Source of the DNA: Macrotis lagotis | Taxonomy: Eukaryota > Chordata > Mammalia > Peramelemorphia > Peramelidae | Reading direction: 5' to 3' | Length of the DNA stretch: 64,000 bases | Assembly (NCBI RefSeq): GCF_037893015.1 | Contig: NC_133665.1 | Span: 39,076,246 to 39,140,245 of the forward strand | Shown: positions 23,767 through 36,410 of the stretch, in pieces | Layout of the letters: each line of letters begins with the position of its first letter | How positions within the stretch are numbered: position 1 is the stretch's first letter | The notes under the pieces: generated by a model | What the model was told of the DNA's origin: nothing | Database searches by the model: none | The model's input: only the letters and a program-made list of their open reading frames with translations | Position numbers and translations under genes: made by a program

Positions 23767-23917
23767 TTTTTTTAGGTTTTTGCAAAGCAAATGGGGTTAA
23801 GTGGCTTGCCCAAGGCCACACAGCTAGGTAATTATTAAGTGTCTGAGCCTGGATTTGAACCCAGGTAGTCCTGACTCCAGAGCCGGTGCTTTATCCACTG
23901 TGCTGCCTCGCCATCCC
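23767..23917 (-). repeat. MAR1/WSINE1-type SINE, antisense, with target-site duplication
   Basis: Complete inverted copy with AGGTTTTTGCAAAGCAAATG at its left and CTGTGCTGCCTCGCCATCCC at its right. It is flanked by AGAACCTTCATTT at 23754-23766 and 23918-23930. Confidence 0.96.
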
Positions 23918-23930
23918 AGAACCTTCATTT

Positions 23931-25219
23931 GCCTTAATGGAACACTGATACTGTTTTCTTTGCTTAGGGATTATTATTTTTATATATGTGCAGTTAAAAA
24001 GAAAATTTCCAAGTTGTGTCAGTCATACTTCAGCTTCTTATTGCCACAAAGGAGGTGTAGAAAATGTCCTTTGCTATATATTCTGCATTGGCCAAGCAGG
24101 GGCAAGTTCCTTTTCAAATTTACACATCATTCCTTGGCATTTGTTCTGACTGACATCACATTCCACCCTTTAGTCTATTTCTTCTCAACCTTATCAGAAG
24201 AGCAGTCATGTTTTTTGTCAGCCCCACTTACTTTGGTCCTGGAGCCAACCAATTCCTCCAATGCCACAGTAGCAGCCATAGAGCTTCTCAGCCAGTCCTT
24301 ACTGGCTTGCAGCACAGTTGATGGATCCTGCCAGAACCAAGAATCCCTTTGATACTCATGGGATTTCCCTCAGGCAGTTGTGAAAAGCATCAGGGAGAAA
24401 GCCTCCATCTGCTCTGGGCTGCAAGTATAAGTGTGGCTTTGGATAACTGACCACAATTTGATTTTATTTGATTTTATTTGTTTAGAGAGTTAATAACTTT
24501 TCTTTTCATTCTATTTAATTGAAAGCCTAAACATGATAAAACTGCTTTAAAGTCTTCTCAAAAGTCCTCTTCTTGCTCTTTGGAAATAGAAACCTCAAAC
24601 CACTAAACCATGTTGCTTGGTTTTTCTAAGGAAAATAAGCATTAAACTTTGTTCTTAAGACAACTGTTTAAGTTTTGATGTTAATAAGTGTAAAGATATT
24701 TCCTAATCCATTTTTCAAGTCTCAAATAAATTTTGAGTAAAATGTTGCTTACTACTACTTTGAAACATTCACCAATGCATGTTTTCTCTATAACACTGTA
24801 CCATCCATTGCAACATAACACATAAAACAGTAGTCCTCCCCAACATATGACATACCTCTACAGGCCAAATGAAAGATACACTTTCTGGTTAAATTAAATC
24901 TCAGGTCTGATAAAAAGGAGGTGATGGGGGTGGAGACAGGTTAGTGTCTTGTTATTGAATAGTAACATTTTCCTTTCTCCCCTTGTGCCCTGCTGTAAGA
25001 ATGTGCTTTATTTTTTTCCAAGTTCCTTCCTTTTGTCTTGAAAACACCAGAAGAAAACAAAGCTTTGTTTAAGTCCAGTTGATCACCCATAAAGATGGGT
25101 CATTTTTCTCCACAGTTCAGCTTTGTTAAATTAATACCACTACCTGGAAAACTTCTCTCATTACTTTTTTTTCTATTTATTATATGAAGTCATTTTTAAT
25201 CTCCCCCCCCCAGTCTCCT
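23931..25219. other. Unassigned intronic DNA
   Basis: A GC-richer island at about 24010-24430 contains no splice-bounded open frame that I can defend. A 10-base GATTTTATTT tandem lies near 24458. The remainder is plain AT-rich sequence. Confidence 0.4.
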
Positions 25220-25400
25220 CTCAACTACCAGTGCAATCTAGCTGGTGTTTTTTCTGACTACACAACTGTGTCCTTCGTTCAAAGGTAAGTTCCTTGTGAG
25301 TAACAATATCTGATTCTTTGCATTTTCATCACCAGCATTTAGCATGATGACTGGCACACAGAAAGCCAAGAGTCTTAATAAATGATTAGTTGGTTGATAC
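25220..25400 (+). repeat. L2 LINE 3' tail, sense
   Basis: GGTAAGTTCCTTGTGAGTAAC, TCACCAGCATTTAGCATGAT, a GACTGGCACACAG block and TCTTAATAAATGATTAG follow the L2 3'-end order. Confidence 0.6.
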
Positions 25401-25932
25401 ATGCTCACTTCTGCCTAGTGTTGGCATTTTGGGCCTTGGTGATCTTGCTGAAATGGTTGACTTTTGATTGAGATCCTACTGATTACTCATGACAAACACA
25501 ATGATTACTATGTGAAGGCAAAACATAGGATGTTTTTGACAAGTTTTACAAAACTTTTCAGTTCTTCGAAGTAAGTTCAGGATAAAGAGAGAAAGGGGGG
25601 AAATGGATAGGGCAGTCAAGGGGCAAAGTAGGGAGAGGGACTAAAGAGAAACAAGTCAAGGGGATGACAGAAAAATGGGAAAACCAGATCTGGGGGATGA
25701 GATATGTATTTACCTTAATTAACACTTTTTGTTGTGGTTGCTTCTTAAGATAGAGATGATAGTAAATGTTCTTTACATGTTCTTAGAAGTGACTCCAAGA
25801 CCTAAGGATTGGGAAAGGTGGCCTGAATGGGGGGGGAGGGTTTACTTGGGTAGATGCAAACGTGTGGCATGTCAATTCTATATTGTTTATTTCTTCTCAA
25901 GCTTAATACCAAGATCTCTATTTTCTACACAG
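25401..25932. other. Unassigned DNA before exon 6
   Basis: Non-coding, with the exon 6 acceptor TTTTCTACACAG at its end. No repeat recognised. Confidence 0.5.
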
Positions 25933-26086
25933 AATCGCATGGAAGAGAGCAAAGCCTTATTTAAAACTATCATCACTTACCCCTGGTTTCTGAACTCATC
26001 AGTCATTTTGTTTTTAAACAAAAAAGATCTTCTAGAGGAGAAAATAATGTACTCCCATCTTATCAGCTATTTCCCAGAATACACAG
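25933..26086 (+). CDS. GNA14: GNA14 exon 6 (residues 242-293)
   Basis: 154 bp from phase 0, ending in the first base of Gly293. It encodes [20 protein letters not shown], then [20 protein letters not shown] and [15 protein letters not shown] (residues 270-273) is the G4 motif that reads the guanine base. [10 protein letters not shown]...[20 protein letters not shown] is the Gq-family signature and LISYFPEYT is the GNA14 form. Acceptor ACAG and donor GTAAG are intact. Confidence 0.98.
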
Positions 26087-26104
26087 GTAAGACTCTACGA
26101 GTTG

Positions 26105-26232
26105 GAAGGGACCTTGGAAACCAATTTTTCAGGTGATGTGAGGCCCAGATGAAATGAGTTGCTCAAGTTATACCACTTGAGGTGGAGCACAGTTCTCTGA
26201 TTCCAAATCCAGACTGCTCAGTCCCAGTAATT
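26105..26232 (-). repeat. MIR-like relic, antisense
   Basis: GTTGGAAGGGACCTTGGAAA, TGAAATGAGTTGCTCAAG and CTCTGATTCCAAATCCAGA in inverted order. Confidence 0.5.
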
Positions 26233-26454
26233 ATCTGGTATGGAGAGAGGAGGATGGCTGTGGTACATTTATCAGAATGCCTTGAGCCAGCTATTCTATT
26301 TACCAAGACTTGACGAAACAACTTATTCCCTTAGTTCTATCCTGGTGGGACGGGTTTGGGACTGAAAAAACAGTCCAAAACCAAGGACCTTGGAAATATG
26401 TCAGCATCTTGTTTCAAAAGGATTAAAGATTACTGCTGCTAGGAGGTGATCGTA

Positions 26455-26650
26455 AGATCATAGACCTATGCTCAAAAGTTCTGAAAAGTCATCAGGTACA
26501 ATCCTTCCATTTTATAGATAAGGAAACTAAATCCCAGATAGGTTATGTGACTTACCCAGGGTGATATAGTAAGGGTCTTATGTGAGAATATGAACCCAAG
26601 CTTTCTGGACTACAAATCCAACACATTATTCTTTAATAATGCCCTGTGTG
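26455..26650 (-). repeat. MIR/THER1-like SINE, antisense
   Basis: CATTTTATAGATAAGGAAAC, a GTGACTTACCCAGGGTGA block and GAATATGAACCCAAGC. Ends degenerate. Confidence 0.6.
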
Positions 26651-27002
26651 AATGATCCTGCTCTTCTGGCTTTTTCCCTGCTTAAGAGTCAAGCATGTTA
26701 ATTTTCCTCCCAGTTAGTAATTCTGCCAGCATGAGGTGAATAGAGTGAATCATTATATGTTTATGAAATATACAGAAATATTACATATAAATATATATAT
26801 AACATAAAAAGCAAAATGTAACAGTAAAACAAAATTTTATCATATTAAATAATGCATCTTATTAAATATAAAATTAGTTTAATAAAATTTATTTTGTGAT
26901 ATTTTGCTATTAATATAATTGGTTATATTTGTTTGATATATTATACATATATTTATGTGATTGTGTGCATATTTCTACATGCATATACATATAACATCTA
27001 AC

Positions 27003-27090
27003 TGTTCTGGGTTTTTCTTTATCTGAAAAATAAAGGGATTGGACTGGGTGAACTCAGGTTCCTTCCAGTTCTAAATCTATAATCTCATGT
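27003..27090 (+). repeat. CORE-SINE 3' end, sense, 5' truncated
   Basis: TATCTGAAAAATAAAGGGAT, TGGACTGGGTGAACTCAGG and TTCCTTCCAGTTCTAAATC. Confidence 0.6.
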
Positions 27091-27739
27091 TTCTGTTGAC
27101 TATTCTAATATAAAGCAAAAAAGTGGTAACTGCTATTTTAGAATTATGAAGTATCTATTATAGGGGAAAATTATAGGGGTTCAGATGATGGAGAAAACAG
27201 AACTTTGTTCTCATTTTGCTTCGATTGTTCTTCATCATAAAGATTTTTCAAATTGAAAGGGGAAGAACAAAATTAAGAAGTTCAAGTCCTCAATAAATGA
27301 GAATGATATAAAGATTATAGAACTGTTTAAATGAATTCAGGCTTTCATGTCCCAATGAATTCCAGAGTTCATACAGAATTTTCATTTTATCACAGAGCTA
27401 TTTTTGTTAATATTTAAGACAACAGGCAAAAAAGTGAGGTCCCACAAATATTTTCAAAGGGATAAAAAAAATTTTTTAGAGATTATAAAGCAGTGAGTTT
27501 AATGTAAATCCCCTAGCAAAATTCTGGAGTATTATTCAGTGGATATTTTAGGAGCATATTAGAAACACAAACCATGTAACAAAATTATTTTGGAGATGAC
27601 TGATAAAAAATGTGGCCCAGATCATAATTAGTTGGATGCATAGTAAGATGCCACTAGCCTGAACTATTTAAGAAAATTTAACTATTTATCAAACTATCTA
27701 AGAGAACCCCACCCTAGAGACTAGTGAAAACTCACCTAA

Positions 27740-28630
27740 AATCATTACTCAATGATTCTTGCCTGCACCTTGCACCTCCTCCTACCCCATCCCCATGATT
27801 CTGGGCCTATATTTCAAGCTCTATTCCTTGCCTTCCATTGCTTGGTCTCTTATTCTTCTCAACTCAGCCCCCTTAACTATGTGAAAGCTACCCTCTCATT
27901 CCACTGTGCTTTCTAGAATGCCTGACCCAGAATCAAACTTAAATATTTTCCTTTACCTTTTCCTACCTTCTTTCTTGCTGTCACTGAGACCTGGCTCCCT
28001 CTTGATGGCACAATCTCCTTCGGCACCATTTCCAGCCCTGGTTGCATTTTCACTCATCTTTTTAATTCTCTGGGTGAGATCATGGGCTTGTTCCCCAGGT
28101 TCACCCTCCTCTCCACCATCATTCAGGATCTGGAGTTCACTCAATCCATTGCTACCATTCAATCAAAATTCCAATAGCTGTTGTCCTCTGACCTTCAGGC
28201 ACTCCCCCCCCCCTTTTTTTTCCTGTCTCACAGTCTTTCTTCAATTCTTGTTGTATATGAGGGGACTTCAACAAGCATTTTGAAACTCACTCAAACCTCA
28301 AACTATAAACGTAAAGTTCCTCATTTTTTATGACCAACTTCCTCACTCTCACAGTTACACACAATGACCATCATCCACAATTGTACCACTTCTACATTCC
28401 TTTATCTTACCACAATCTACTGTTATTCTCTCTCTCCCTCTTGGCTTTTTAAGTCCTAATTTTAAGCCCTATTCCTCACCAATCTCCAATTTCTCCACTC
28501 ATTTTTTCCTAGGCCATTACCTCTGCATTTCCTACATCACTTCCCTTTTTCATCTTTCAACCTTTATTATCTGATCTTGCTATGCCAAACATCAGCCATG
28601 GCTCATTTCTACCATCCACTGTTTTTACTC
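27740..28630 (+). repeat. L2-clade LINE ORF2 endonuclease fragment, sense
   Basis: Across shifting frames the + strand reads TLSFHCAF.NA, then LAVTETWLPLDGTIS and RGDFNKHFETHS. These are the L2 apurinic endonuclease landmarks LSF.LWNAR, LTETWL and LGDFN.H in the right order and spacing. It is broken by stops and frameshifts and ends in unassigned sequence. Confidence 0.75.
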
Positions 28631-29196
<566 letters not shown>

Positions 29197-29397
29197 AGGC
29201 TGCACTCTCCTTTCTGCGATGAGAAAAGGGTGGGCTTTTGGCAGCTTCTTGGTTTATTCTGCAAATGCTTTTCACATTCTTCTGTTACTGCCCTACCCAT
29301 TACATTGTGACTCAGAGGTAACCAGTTTCCTTTGAAACACACAAGTCTGAGCACCAAATTCACCACATTTACTTAATAACTGTTATGGATTCAGAGG

Positions 29398-29403
29398 AAT
29401 AAA
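29398..29403 (+). terminator. Candidate poly(A) signal AATAAA (proximal)
   Basis: AATAAA 202 bases after the GNA14 stop. A G/T-rich GGGTGATGGAGCTTGG element follows, so it is the better of the two candidates. Confidence 0.55.
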
Positions 29404-29864
29404 AAAATGGGTGATGGAGCTTGGAGGAAAGTATTCAAAAGTTTACTGATGCCTTTAAAAAATTTTAAATCTGACACTTTTTATGATAATTTAAAAATCA
29501 TGACTGAGATTCTTTTGTGCATGAATTTTGAATTTAACTATATTTAAAACAAATATTTTGTAGAACTCTGTTTAAAAAACTCAATTGTTCCTTTTTTCAG
29601 TGCATTTAAAGATAACCATTTATAATCATATAACATCCAACTTTTAATCAAAGTTGCCTTGTACCATATATCCATGCTCTTAGGATCGTAGGAAAATGAC
29701 TGGAGGCAGACTTAGCATCTGAGTAGATATGAAGCATCATATTAAAATTTACAGTTTTTCTTCTTGATATGTTGAAGCAATTTTTTTGTAAAATTTAAAG
29801 AGATTGTTTTAAAATTCTTGAATATAAAGTTTGAGAGCAAGCCAAAAAGACAACTTTATGCTTT

Positions 29865-29870
29865 AATAAA
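29865..29870 (+). terminator. Candidate poly(A) signal AATAAA (distal)
   Basis: AATAAA about 670 bases after the stop, with no clear GU-rich element downstream. Confidence 0.4.
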
Positions 29871-30339
29871 CTGAATTCATTATAAATATAAACTGATATA
29901 AGAATAAAAATATTGTTACCAAAGCTGACATCTGTTAAATGGGCTTGGGAAATACCACATTTTAAAAAAAAAATAAAAAGATACTTGTGTTTATTACTGG
30001 CAAATAATATACATTTGGTTAATTGTATATAGCACTGACTTATGAAATTATGATTGATCAAACAAATCATACAAATGATAATATATAATATCTACAAGGA
30101 TTATGTGGAGACTAGAAATTTGCTGTCAGATTGTTGACTTCTACATGGTGGACTTCCTAAGAATATAACAATCCTATATAACAATATAACAACAATACTT
30201 ATACTGATTGTTTTGTGACTTTTTATTATGATTTTTTGAATATTCATATCTAATATTCCAAAGAAAATAAGTCAGTGAGGACTTATGTCTAGCCTATATC
30301 TATCACTTTCCTAATCAAGTTTGTGATAAGTTAGCATTA
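29871..30339. other. Intergenic DNA
   Basis: AT-rich, non-coding, no recognised element before the L1. Confidence 0.5.
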
Positions 30340-32499
30340 AGGTCCAAGAGCAGCAGCCAGTCTGCAACAGGGCTCTGCAACAGGGCTCTGCACCTGGGGC
30401 AATCTATTAGCAAGGCTACACCTCTAACACAAGTCAACAACTGAACCCTGACCCCACTGCTAATCAGAAGAGAAGCCCTGCCTCAGGGGTGGCCAAAAGC
30501 AAGCCTCTTTCCTGGGACCTACCACAGAAAGACCCTTTTTCCACAGCAACTCATCAGCAGGGCCCCACTTACTGGGGTCAGCAATAAAATCTCCTCTAGA
30601 GGCAGCCAACCAGAAAGACTGACATGCCCGGGGAGGCCAACACCCCATAAGCTAAGTCCTGAAACCCAATGAAAGCCAACTGTAAGACTCAGAGTCCAAC
30701 TCTCACTTAAAAACATTAAGTTCCAAAATAGAGTCAGGAGAAAAATGAGCAAAACTCAAAAAAGGGGGGATTCTCTATCGAAAGTTACTGTGATAACAGG
30801 AAGGATCAAGACATAAATTTAGAGGACAACAATGTCAAAATGGCTACATGTGAGGTCTCAGGTTAAAAAAGAATTCCTGGAAGAGCTCAAAAAAAGAATA
30901 GAGAAGTAGAAAAACATTTGGGAGAAAACATTAGGGTAATTAAAGAACTGTGATAAAAAGAGTCAATGGCATAGGAAAATAACTCCCTAAAAAAAGATGG
31001 CCAAATGGAAAAGGAATTATAAAAGCTCACTGAAGAAAATTCCTTAAAAATTAGAATTGAATAAGTAAAAATTAATGATTCTATGAGATATCAAGATGCA
31101 ATAGAAAGCAAAAAACAACTGACCTAGAAAATAGATCCAGGAGAGATAATACAAGAATTATTGTACTACCTGAAAGCCCTGATCAAAAAACAAAAAAAAA
31201 AGCCTGAACAACATTTTCAAAGAAATTATCAAAGAAAATCACCCTGATATTTTAGAATAAGAGGGAAAAAGATAAATTCAAAGAATCTACCAATCACTTC
31301 CTGAAAGAGATCCCAAAATGAGGGTTCCCCAGAACATGACAGATCAAGAAGTATCACAAGCAGTCAAAAAGAAATAATTCAAATACCATGGAGTTACACT
31401 CAGTATTACAAAGGATTTGTTAGCTTCCAAATTAAAGAACCAGAAGCCTTGGAATATACACTGGAAGGCAAAGGAGTTAGGATTACAACCAAGAATCACA
31501 TACATAGCAAAAGGGAATATAATCTTTCAGAGGAAAAATGGATATTTAACAGGATTTTAAACATTTCTAATTAAAAGACTAGAGCTGAATAAAACAATTT
31601 GACCTCCAAATATAAGATTCAAGGGCAAAAGGGTTTAGAAAAAGGGTAAAGAAGAGAAAACATAAGGAATTTTAATTAGGTTAAATTGTTTATATTTCTA
31701 TATGACAAGATAATATTTGTAATTCATCTTTATTACTATAAGAGTAGTTACAAGTACATGTAGCCAGAGGGGTGTGGATATGAAGTAATTTTGATGGGAT
31801 ACTCCAAAAAATAAAATAAAAGGGTGAGAAAGAAAACTGAACTGAAAGGAAGGGGGAGATTGAATGGGGCAAATTATCCTACATAAAAGAGACGTGAAAA
31901 AGTTGTTATAATGAAAGGGAAGATGGTGGGGGGGGGTATAGAGGGGTGGGCACACAAAGCTTAAACCTTGATCTCATTAAAATTGGTTCAAAGAGGAAAT
32001 AATGTACATACTCAGTTGGATAGAGAAATCAGTCTTACTATAAGGAAATTAAATGGATGGGGATGACACAAAGGGTAGGAGGGATTGATAAAAGGAAAGA
32101 TACACTGAGGAAGGAGGTGATCAGAAGGAGTAAGGGTAGGGAGGAGTAAGTGAAAAACAGTATGGAGATGAAATATACAGTTATTTATCATAACTATAAA
32201 TGGTAATGGAATAAATTCACCCATAAAATTAAAGTCGATAGCAGATTGGATTAAAAAACAGAATTCTACAATATGTTGTTTACAAGAAACACATCTGAAG
32301 CAAAGAGATACACAGAGGACAAAAGTAAGGAGGTGGAGCAGATTCTATTATTATTCAGTTGAAGCAAAGAAAACAGATAGCAATCATGATCTCAGATAAA
32401 GCAAAAGAAAAATAAATCTAACTAAAAGAGATAACATCTTGTTAAAATGATGTAATGTCAATACTAAACATATGCACCAAGTACTTTAGCATCCACATT

Positions 32500-32653
32500 T
32501 TTTAAAAATTTTAATCAGTTAAGGCAATGGGGTTGTGACTTGTCCAAGGTCACTCAGCTAGGAAATTATTAAGTGTCTGAGGGCACATTTGAACTCAGAT
32601 CTTCCTGACTCCAGGGCTGATGCTCTATCCATTATGCTACCTAGCTGCCCCTA
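32500..32653 (-). repeat. MAR1/WSINE1-type SINE in L1, antisense, with target-site duplication
   Basis: Inverted copy ending GCTACCTAGCTGCCCCT. The 12-bp AGCATCCACATT is repeated at 32488-32499 and 32654-32665. The surrounding L1 text is continuous across it. Confidence 0.95.
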
Positions 32654-34113
32654 AGCATCCACATTCTTAAAGAAGTTAAATGAGTTACAGGAAGTCACAG
32701 ATAGCAAAACTCTACTACTGAGGGAACTCAAGCTTCCTCTATCAGAATTAGATAAATCTTACTCTAAAATAAACAAGAAATAAGTGAAGGAGGTAAACAA
32801 TATCTTGGAAAAATTAGATGTGATAGGCCTTTAGAGAAAATTGAATGTGGAAAGAAAAGAGCATAGTTTCTTCTTAGCAGTACATGGCACCTACCCAAAA
32901 TTATTTTTCATGTTTTAGGACATAAAAAATCTCAGAACTAAATGCAGAAATAGTAAGCACATCCTTTTTTCAATCATAATACAAAATATTTACATTCAAT
33001 AATGGATAATGCACAGAGATCAATAATTGGAATTAAACTAATCCTAAAAAACAAATGGATCAAAGAACCAAATCATAGAAACAATCTACAAGTCCATTAA
33101 AGAAAATGACAATAATGAGAAATACAAAAATTTATGGGATGCAGCAAAAGTGGTATTTAGAGGGAAATCTATATCTCTAATTGTTTACATCAATAAAATA
33201 GAGAAAAAGACAAATGAATTGGGCATTTAACTAAAAAAATCTTCAATAAAAACAAATTTAAAAACCCCAATTGAACATCAAATTAGAAATCCTAAAAAAT
33301 AAAAGAGATAAAATTAAAAGTAAGAAAACCACTGAACTAATAAATAGAAGCTGGTTTTATGAAAAGAAACAAAAAAAACCAAACAATAAAATAAGCAACT
33401 GGTTAAGGCAATTTAAAAAGGAAAGAAAAAAACCAAATTACAAATATCAAAAATGAAAAGGGTGAAACCTCACCACCAGTGAAAAGGAAATTAAGACATC
33501 TGTTAAAAGCTATTTTGCTCAGTTATATGCTAATAAATTACACTACATGAACTAGATGAAAATCTACCCAGATTAACAGAATAAGAAGATATTGAATGTT
33601 GCTGAAAATCAAGGAACTTATTAAGAAAAGCAAAACAAAACCTCAGAACCAGATGGATTCACAAAGCAAATCTATTAAGCATTTAAAGAACAATTTCAAT
33701 ATTATACAAAATATTTGGAAATTTAGTCAAAGGAGTCCTAACAAATTTTTTCTTTGTCACAAATATAGAGCTGATACCCAAACCAGGAAGGGTCAAAACA
33801 GAAAAAGAAAGTTATAGACCAATTTTTTTAAGGAAGATTGATGTGATAATTTTAAATAAAATACTAATAAAGAGATTAAAGCAATATATCATAAAGATCA
33901 TGCACTATCAGGAATGCAGGGCTGGTTCAATATTAGAAAAACTATCTTCATAATTGACCCTATCAATTATAATAAGCTCTATAAATCAAATGATTATCTC
34001 AACAGATGCAGAAAAAGCCTCTGATAAACTACAACACCGATTCCTGTTAACAACACTAGACAGCAGAGGGGTAAATGGAGCTTGCCTTAAAATAAAAAGT
34101 AATATTTATCTAG

Positions 34114-34215
34114 CACCAGCCCTGGAGTCAGGAGGATATGAGTTCAAATGTGACCTCAGATCCTTAGTAATTACCTAGCTGTGTGACCTTGGGCAAATCG
34201 CCTTGCAAAAACCAA
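34114..34215 (+). repeat. MAR1/WSINE1-type SINE, 5'-truncated, replacing L1 sequence
   Basis: Starts inside the tRNA-like part (AGCACCAGCCCTGGAGTCAG) and ends CGCCTTGCAAAAACC. L1 sequence on its right resumes well downstream of where it stopped on the left. Confidence 0.88.
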
Positions 34216-34622
34216 AAAAGGGGGGAAAAAAGCTACCTGAAATAATTAACAACTTTAGCAAAGTTGCAGGATACAAAATAAAACTACATAGATCATTAGA
34301 ATTTATATATTAATTACCAAAAGGTCAAGCAACAAGAGATAGAAAGAGAAATTTCATTTAAAATAACATATAAAATATTAAATATTTGGAAGACATTGAA
34401 TTGCTGAGAGAAGCTGAGTCATTCAATTCTTTATTGAAACAATATTGCTGTTACTGTATACAACGATTTTGTAATGTACCTAATCGGGAACTATATGAAC
34501 ACAACTTTAAAACATTTTTCACACAAATAAAGTCAAATATAAACAACTCATGGGTGGGTCAAGTCAATATAATAACAATGACAATTCTACCTAAATGAAT
34601 CTATTTAATTAGGTGCCATGTC

Positions 34623-34735
34623 AGCCAGGAGGTATAGTGGTTAGAGCTCTGGCCCTGGATTTAGGAGGACCTGAGTTCAAATGTGGTCTCAGAAATTTAA
34701 TTGCCTAGACACTTAACCCCTTAAATAAATAAATA
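34623..34735 (+). repeat. MAR1/WSINE1-type SINE in L1, diverged
   Basis: AGCCAGGAGGTATAGTGGTT, GAGCTCTGGCCCTGGATTTA and GAGTTCAAATGTGGTCTCAG, with a shortened 3' half. L1 sequence lies on both sides. Confidence 0.85.
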
Positions 34736-35079
34736 TTAAAAAAATCATCTGGAAGAACAAAAGCTCAGAGGCATCAAAGGAATCAGTGGGAAAAAAAATG
34801 GAAAAGAAGGTAGTTTAGCTATCCCAGATCTCAAAGTGATATTGACTGAATATAAAATGAAGCATGTCATTTTAAAATTTCTTTTATTCTAGACTTCTTA
34901 TAAAAAAATAACTAATAAGGAAATGTTTTACATTCTTGCACATTTATAAACTATATCTGATTACTTACCATCTCGTGGAGAGGGGAAGGGAAGGGAGGAA
35001 GAGAATTCTGAACTCAAAACTTTACATAAAAATTTTTTAATTTTTTTTAATTATTTAAAAAGCTTACTTTAAGATTTCA

Positions 35080-35275
35080 GTAGCACCCTGTAGTGGAAAG
35101 AAAACCATTTTTAAAGTCTGGAGAATGGAGTTTAAATCCAGATTCTCTGTTTACTCTCTTTTTTTGAGTTTAGTAAACTCAAAACCTTGACTTTCTCAGA
35201 CATGAAAAAGAAAGAGTAGATAATATTTAATCTCCTTCAAGTCTAAAACCTTTGGTCCTATATGACCTTTTATCT
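35080..35275 (+). repeat. MIR-like CORE-SINE, sense
   Basis: AGTAGCACCCTGTAGTGGAA, GGAGTTTAAATCCAGATTC and CTTTCTCAGACATGAAAAAG, in sense order. Confidence 0.5.
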
Positions 35276-36086
35276 ATAAACCAACTGCTACTTTTCCTAA
35301 AGGTACATGAGTATTCAAGGATTCAAAGGAATTTTCATTTTCAAATAAAAAAAACCCAAAGCTTCTGTGAAAAGGAAATGAAAAACCAGTATAAACTGTA
35401 AAATAGTAAAATTCTACATTTTTATCTGAAAAAAATTTCAGCATGAAGAGAGGGAGTTTTACTGACTGATCAATAGATTAATGGATTAGGAGCCTAAGTT
35501 GCTTCTTGATAGACCCAAGCAAGGTATCATAAGTGCCTTTCATGATACTACTTACCTCCAAATCTACCGATATTGGCTAGTGCTTCCCATAGCACATAAT
35601 TAATTAGTAAAAAAAAAAAAATTATTACAGCATTAGAACAAATTCAAGTTTCCAAAGTCAAAACTCCAGTTTTCAATAGTTACTTACTTCTAGGACAATA
35701 TCTACTGAAATTTCCAAGGGAAAAAATAAATAAATTGCATGCATGGCAATATGCAAAATATCAAACGCTACTTAAAACTTTTAAAGATCTCAAACAACCC
35801 CAAAAGCTCTTATTTCTTAATATTTTGGTAGTTCACCCAGTTAAGATCAGTATGAGATTTGAAAAGTATCAAACTTTAACCCAAACTCTCTCATATTTGT
35901 TTAAAACAAATTCCCCAAATAGTGAGCTACATGAAGTACACACTTCCTGTACCCCCAGGCAATATTGGAATTGAGCCTTTTAGCTTGAAAATAATGTATG
36001 TTACAACTGACTTGCAATTACTCAGGTGCTGATAACTCAGGTACCACTGCCATCATCAGGATAAATCCTCTATCAAGTAATACCAT
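35276..36086. other. Unassigned intergenic DNA
   Basis: AT-rich and non-coding, with an (A)12 run near 35610. No element recognised. Confidence 0.45.
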
Positions 36087-36168
36087 ACACAGACACACAG
36101 AGACACACAGAGACACACAGAGACACACAGAGACACACACAGACACACACACACACACACACACACAC
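36087..36168. repeat. (CACACAGAGA)n / (CA)n tandem repeat
   Basis: Four to five 10-bp CACACAGAGA units run into a (CA)n tract. Confidence 0.95.
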
Positions 36169-36227
36169 CCAAGCATGCACCTTTCCATAACAAAATGGTT
36201 AAAAGAATATTATTTATGTATTGGAAA

Positions 36228-36410
36228 ATCACAGAATTTTAGTTCAGAAGGACCTCAGCAATCATGTTCTCCAATTCATAGCCCCCCCAAAATTATACTA
36301 CAACATATTTGATAAGAAGTCATCTAGGCAATACCTGAAGATCTCTAATGCCTGAGACAGTCCACCCCATTTATTTAATTGTTCACAGGTCATGCACAAG
36401 CTTAAATTTA
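36228..36410 (-). repeat. L3/CR1 3'-end fragment, antisense
   Basis: CACAGAATTTTAGTTCAGAAGG, ACCTCAGCAATCATGTTCTCC and AGTCATCTAGGCAATACCTG are the inverted terminal segment of the family. Confidence 0.5.

Larger units (their letters stand above)
29197..29870 (+). other. GNA14: GNA14 3' UTR (approximate)
   Basis: AT-rich non-coding sequence after the stop. The end is placed at the second AATAAA. The true cleavage site cannot be read from sequence alone. Confidence 0.6.
30340..35060 (+). repeat. Near-complete L1, sense, decayed
   Basis: In order: a GC-richer leader (30340-30830) with a tandem GCAACAGGGCTCT, ORF1 (about 30830-31600: coiled-coil motifs, then CAAGCAGTCAAAAAGAAATA and ATACCATGGAGTTACACTC), then ORF2 from about 32160. 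ORF2 begins with endonuclease sequence (CAAGAAACACATCTGAAGC, encoding QETHLKQ). Reverse-transcriptase sequence follows at about 33840-34110 (STDAEKASDKLQH), and an L1 3' end lies at 34915-35060. It has numerous stops and frameshifts. About 300 bp including the expected YADD region is absent at 34113, where a SINE fragment sits. Confidence 0.85.

Noticed and set aside
23855-24352. 165-codon open frame starting in a SINE
   Set aside because: The first third translates the antisense SINE (NPGSPDSRAGALSTV) and the rest has no recognisable domain.
27906-28283. 125-codon open frame on the + strand
   Set aside because: Out of frame with the recognisable L2 endonuclease landmarks. It is a by-product of a dead LINE.
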